Below are positions 46,504 through 47,897 of a stretch of 47,897 nucleotides of DNA, piece after piece. The number at the start of each line of letters is the position of its first letter. Position 1 is the first letter of the stretch. Under the pieces are notes generated by a model. It made no database searches. It was not told where the DNA came from and was given only the letters and a program-made list of their open reading frames with translations. Source of the stretch: Bacteroidota bacterium (GTDB taxonomy: Bacteria; Bacteroidota; Bacteroidia; AKYH767-A; OLB10); NCBI GenBank assembly GCA_025352785.1, contig JANXSD010000052.1, forward strand, positions 1 to 47,897, written 5' to 3'. The position numbers and the translations under genes are program-made.

Positions 46504-46845
46504 ATGATTTACTCCACCGAACTCATCAAAGGAACGTTAAAAACGATCATATTAAAACTCCTGAAAGACAACAAGAGAATGTATGGATACGAAATCACAC
46601 AACGCGTAAAAGAACTCACAGGTAATAAAATTCAACTTACAGAAGGTGCTTTGTATCCAACACTTCATGCTTTAGAAGCAGATGGGATTTTAACTACAGA
46701 ATCAGAATATATTGGAAAGCGGGTTAGGAAATATTATTCATTGAGTTCCAAAGGAAATTTAATGTCGAAACAAAAAATCAGTGAATTTGCTGATTTCATT
46801 AATACGATGAAATTTCTTTTAGACATTAAAACAGAAATTGGTTAA
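46504..46845 (+). CDS. PadR-family transcriptional regulator
   Basis: A 113-aa winged-helix repressor when started at the ATG at 46504 (MIYSTELIKGTLKTII), the normal PadR length; an upstream TTG frame adds 33 non-conserved residues. Motifs: LLKDNKRMYGYEITQRVKEL, EGALYPTLHALEADG and KRVRKYYSLSSKG. Its TAA is directly followed by the ATG of the next gene, a membrane protein it probably regulates. The gap 46120-46503 shows nothing else. Confidence 0.92.
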   Translation: MIYSTELIKGTLKTIILKLLKDNKRMYGYEITQRVKELTGNKIQLTEGALYPTLHALEADGILTTESEYIGKRVRKYYSLSSKGNLMSKQKISEFADFINTMKFLLDIKTEIG

Positions 46846-47897
46846 ATGTATACAATCAACGATCAACAAATAGAATTTATCCTCAGCGATATTAGACGTA
46901 ATGGAGTTGAAATGGAGGATCTGCAGTTAAACCTCCTAGATCATCTATGCTGTATCATTGAACAAGAACTCGAAGAAAATGGAGACTTCGAACAATTCTA
47001 TTTCACGAATGTAAAAAAATTCTATAAAAAAGAATTGCGTGAAATAGAAGAGGAAACTATCTCTCTGCTTATAAACAAAAACTACTACGTGATGAAAAAA
47101 ATAATGATTGTGAGCGGTGTTACTTCTGTTTCATTGCTAACGATGGGGATTGCATTAAAATTTCTCCATCTTCAAGGTGCATCATTTGGAATTGTATTTG
47201 GAATACTAATGATGAGTTTAATATTCCTTCCTCTTCTCTTTACTCTTAAAATTAAAGAGAAAAAGGAACTGAAAGAAAAAGTATTAATTGGTGTTGGAAT
47301 AGTAGCTGGAATGTCATTGAGTTTAGGTACTCTCTTTAAAATTATGCATTGGCCTTGGGCAAATAATTTATCTCTTGCCTCAATCGTTATCTTAATGTTA
47401 ATCTTTGTCCCTATATATTTTTTCACCGGAATACGTAATCCAGATACGAAAGTGAATACAATAGTATCATCATTGCTAATAATAACTGGTTGTGGTTTAT
47501 TTCTAACACTAGTACGTTCTCCTTATGGTTCTAAAATGCTATACATACAAACGACAAATAATTATTTGCGAAATGAACAATTATTAGAGAACGAAAAACA
47601 ATTACTTCAGCAAAGTTTAAAAAAAGATTCGATCGTTACTCCCTTATTAAAGATGAATAAAAAAATAAATTCTTTATGTGATGATTTAAAAACATATATT
47701 ATTAAATGTGAGACTGGACAAAACAGCATTTCAGTTGACTTCGAAAGTCACGATGCATGGTTGAAAGATTCGCAAATTGGAAATATCATTGAAGAAAATC
47801 CAAAAGCAAATCAAAATTTGGAAACACTTAAGCAGAGTATTACTGATTACAATAAAGAATATTCGAATTTTAAATTGTTTCTTATGCAAAGTATTAT
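46846..47897 (+). CDS. GldL/GldM-like membrane protein, 3'-truncated by window edge
   Basis: An open frame of at least 350 codons that runs off the window. Residues 1-85 form a soluble, acidic helical domain (QLNLLDHLCCIIEQELEEN, FYKKELREIEEET). About five hydrophobic segments follow (from residue 87 to about 225), including LFKIMHWPWA, the motif typical of GldL. The part beyond about 240 is helical (LLENEKQLLQQSLKKD) and resembles the N-terminal region of GldM. GldL and GldM form the proton-driven T9SS/gliding motor, so this may be a stand-alone GldLM-like fusion under PadR control; function is unproven. Confidence 0.7.
   Translation, partial: MYTINDQQIEFILSDIRRNGVEMEDLQLNLLDHLCCIIEQELEENGDFEQFYFTNVKKFYKKELREIEEETISLLINKNYYVMKKIMIVSGVTSVSLLTMGIALKFLHLQGASFGIVFGILMMSLIFLPLLFTLKIKEKKELKEKVLIGVGIVAGMSLSLGTLFKIMHWPWANNLSLASIVILMLIFVPIYFFTGIRNPDTKVNTIVSSLLIITGCGLFLTLVRSPYGSKMLYIQTTNNYLRNEQLLENEKQLLQQSLKKDSIVTPLLKMNKKINSLCDDLKTYIIKCETGQNSISVDFESHDAWLKDSQIGNIIEENPKANQNLETLKQSITDYNKEYSNFKLFLMQSI

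Overview
The window is AT-rich chromosomal DNA that looks like a member of the Bacteroidota. Evidence: type IX secretion (T9SS) C-terminal sorting domains, candidate -7 boxes of the form TAnnTTTG, an lmo0937-type membrane peptide, a GldL/GldM-like protein, single-domain response regulators beside very large PAS kinases, and a Mla-type lipid transport operon. I saw no rRNA, tRNA or CRISPR array.

Layout. 1-3.1 kb: a type II restriction-modification pair, an m5C methyltransferase (5' end outside the window) and an MvaI/BcnI-like endonuclease. 3.2-7 kb: a small membrane protein, MarR regulator, pirin, OsmC, 3-methyladenine glycosylase and a DinB-fold protein. 7-11.6 kb: small stress-type proteins, mlaE-mlaF-mlaD, an alpha/beta hydrolase and two tiny membrane peptides. 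12-16.6 kb: a CheB-CheR-PAS-kinase giant and a receiver protein. 16.6-18.4 kb: gene-poor, with relics and a 42-bp perfect palindrome. 18.4-21.4 kb: a sigma-54 activator and a receiver-PAS-kinase. 22-25 kb: a coiled-coil lipoprotein, a PAP2-like membrane protein and rpoN. 25.5-33.7 kb: a broken secreted-protein gene, a secreted CotH protein, PhoD-like phosphatase, prolyl oligopeptidase, purD and recO. 33.8-44.3 kb: a four-gene phosphorelay operon on the minus strand whose last gene is interrupted by about 5 kb of foreign DNA. 44.6-47.9 kb: two PAP2 phosphatases, then PadR and a GldL/GldM-like protein that runs off the end.

Two observations stand out. First, a response-regulator gene is split between 39193-39101 and 34088-33775. 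The halves are flanked by identical 8-bp direct repeats (CGTCGATG) in the same reading phase, and removing the intervening DNA restores a textbook 132-residue receiver that overlaps the upstream kinase stop by ATGA. The inserted segment carries a T9SS-protein pair, relics of restriction-modification genes and an intact HipA-like kinase/DUF3037-like pair, but no visible transposase or integrase. Second, five transcription units (mlaE operon, alpha/beta hydrolase, the lmo0937-type operon and two small disordered proteins) share a motif TGGCAY-N4/5-TTTTAR at 38-63 nt before the start codon. It resembles the -24 half of a sigma-54 promoter with an atypical -12 half; rpoN and a sigma-54 activator lie in the same window. 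This suggests one stress or envelope regulon, but that is inference.
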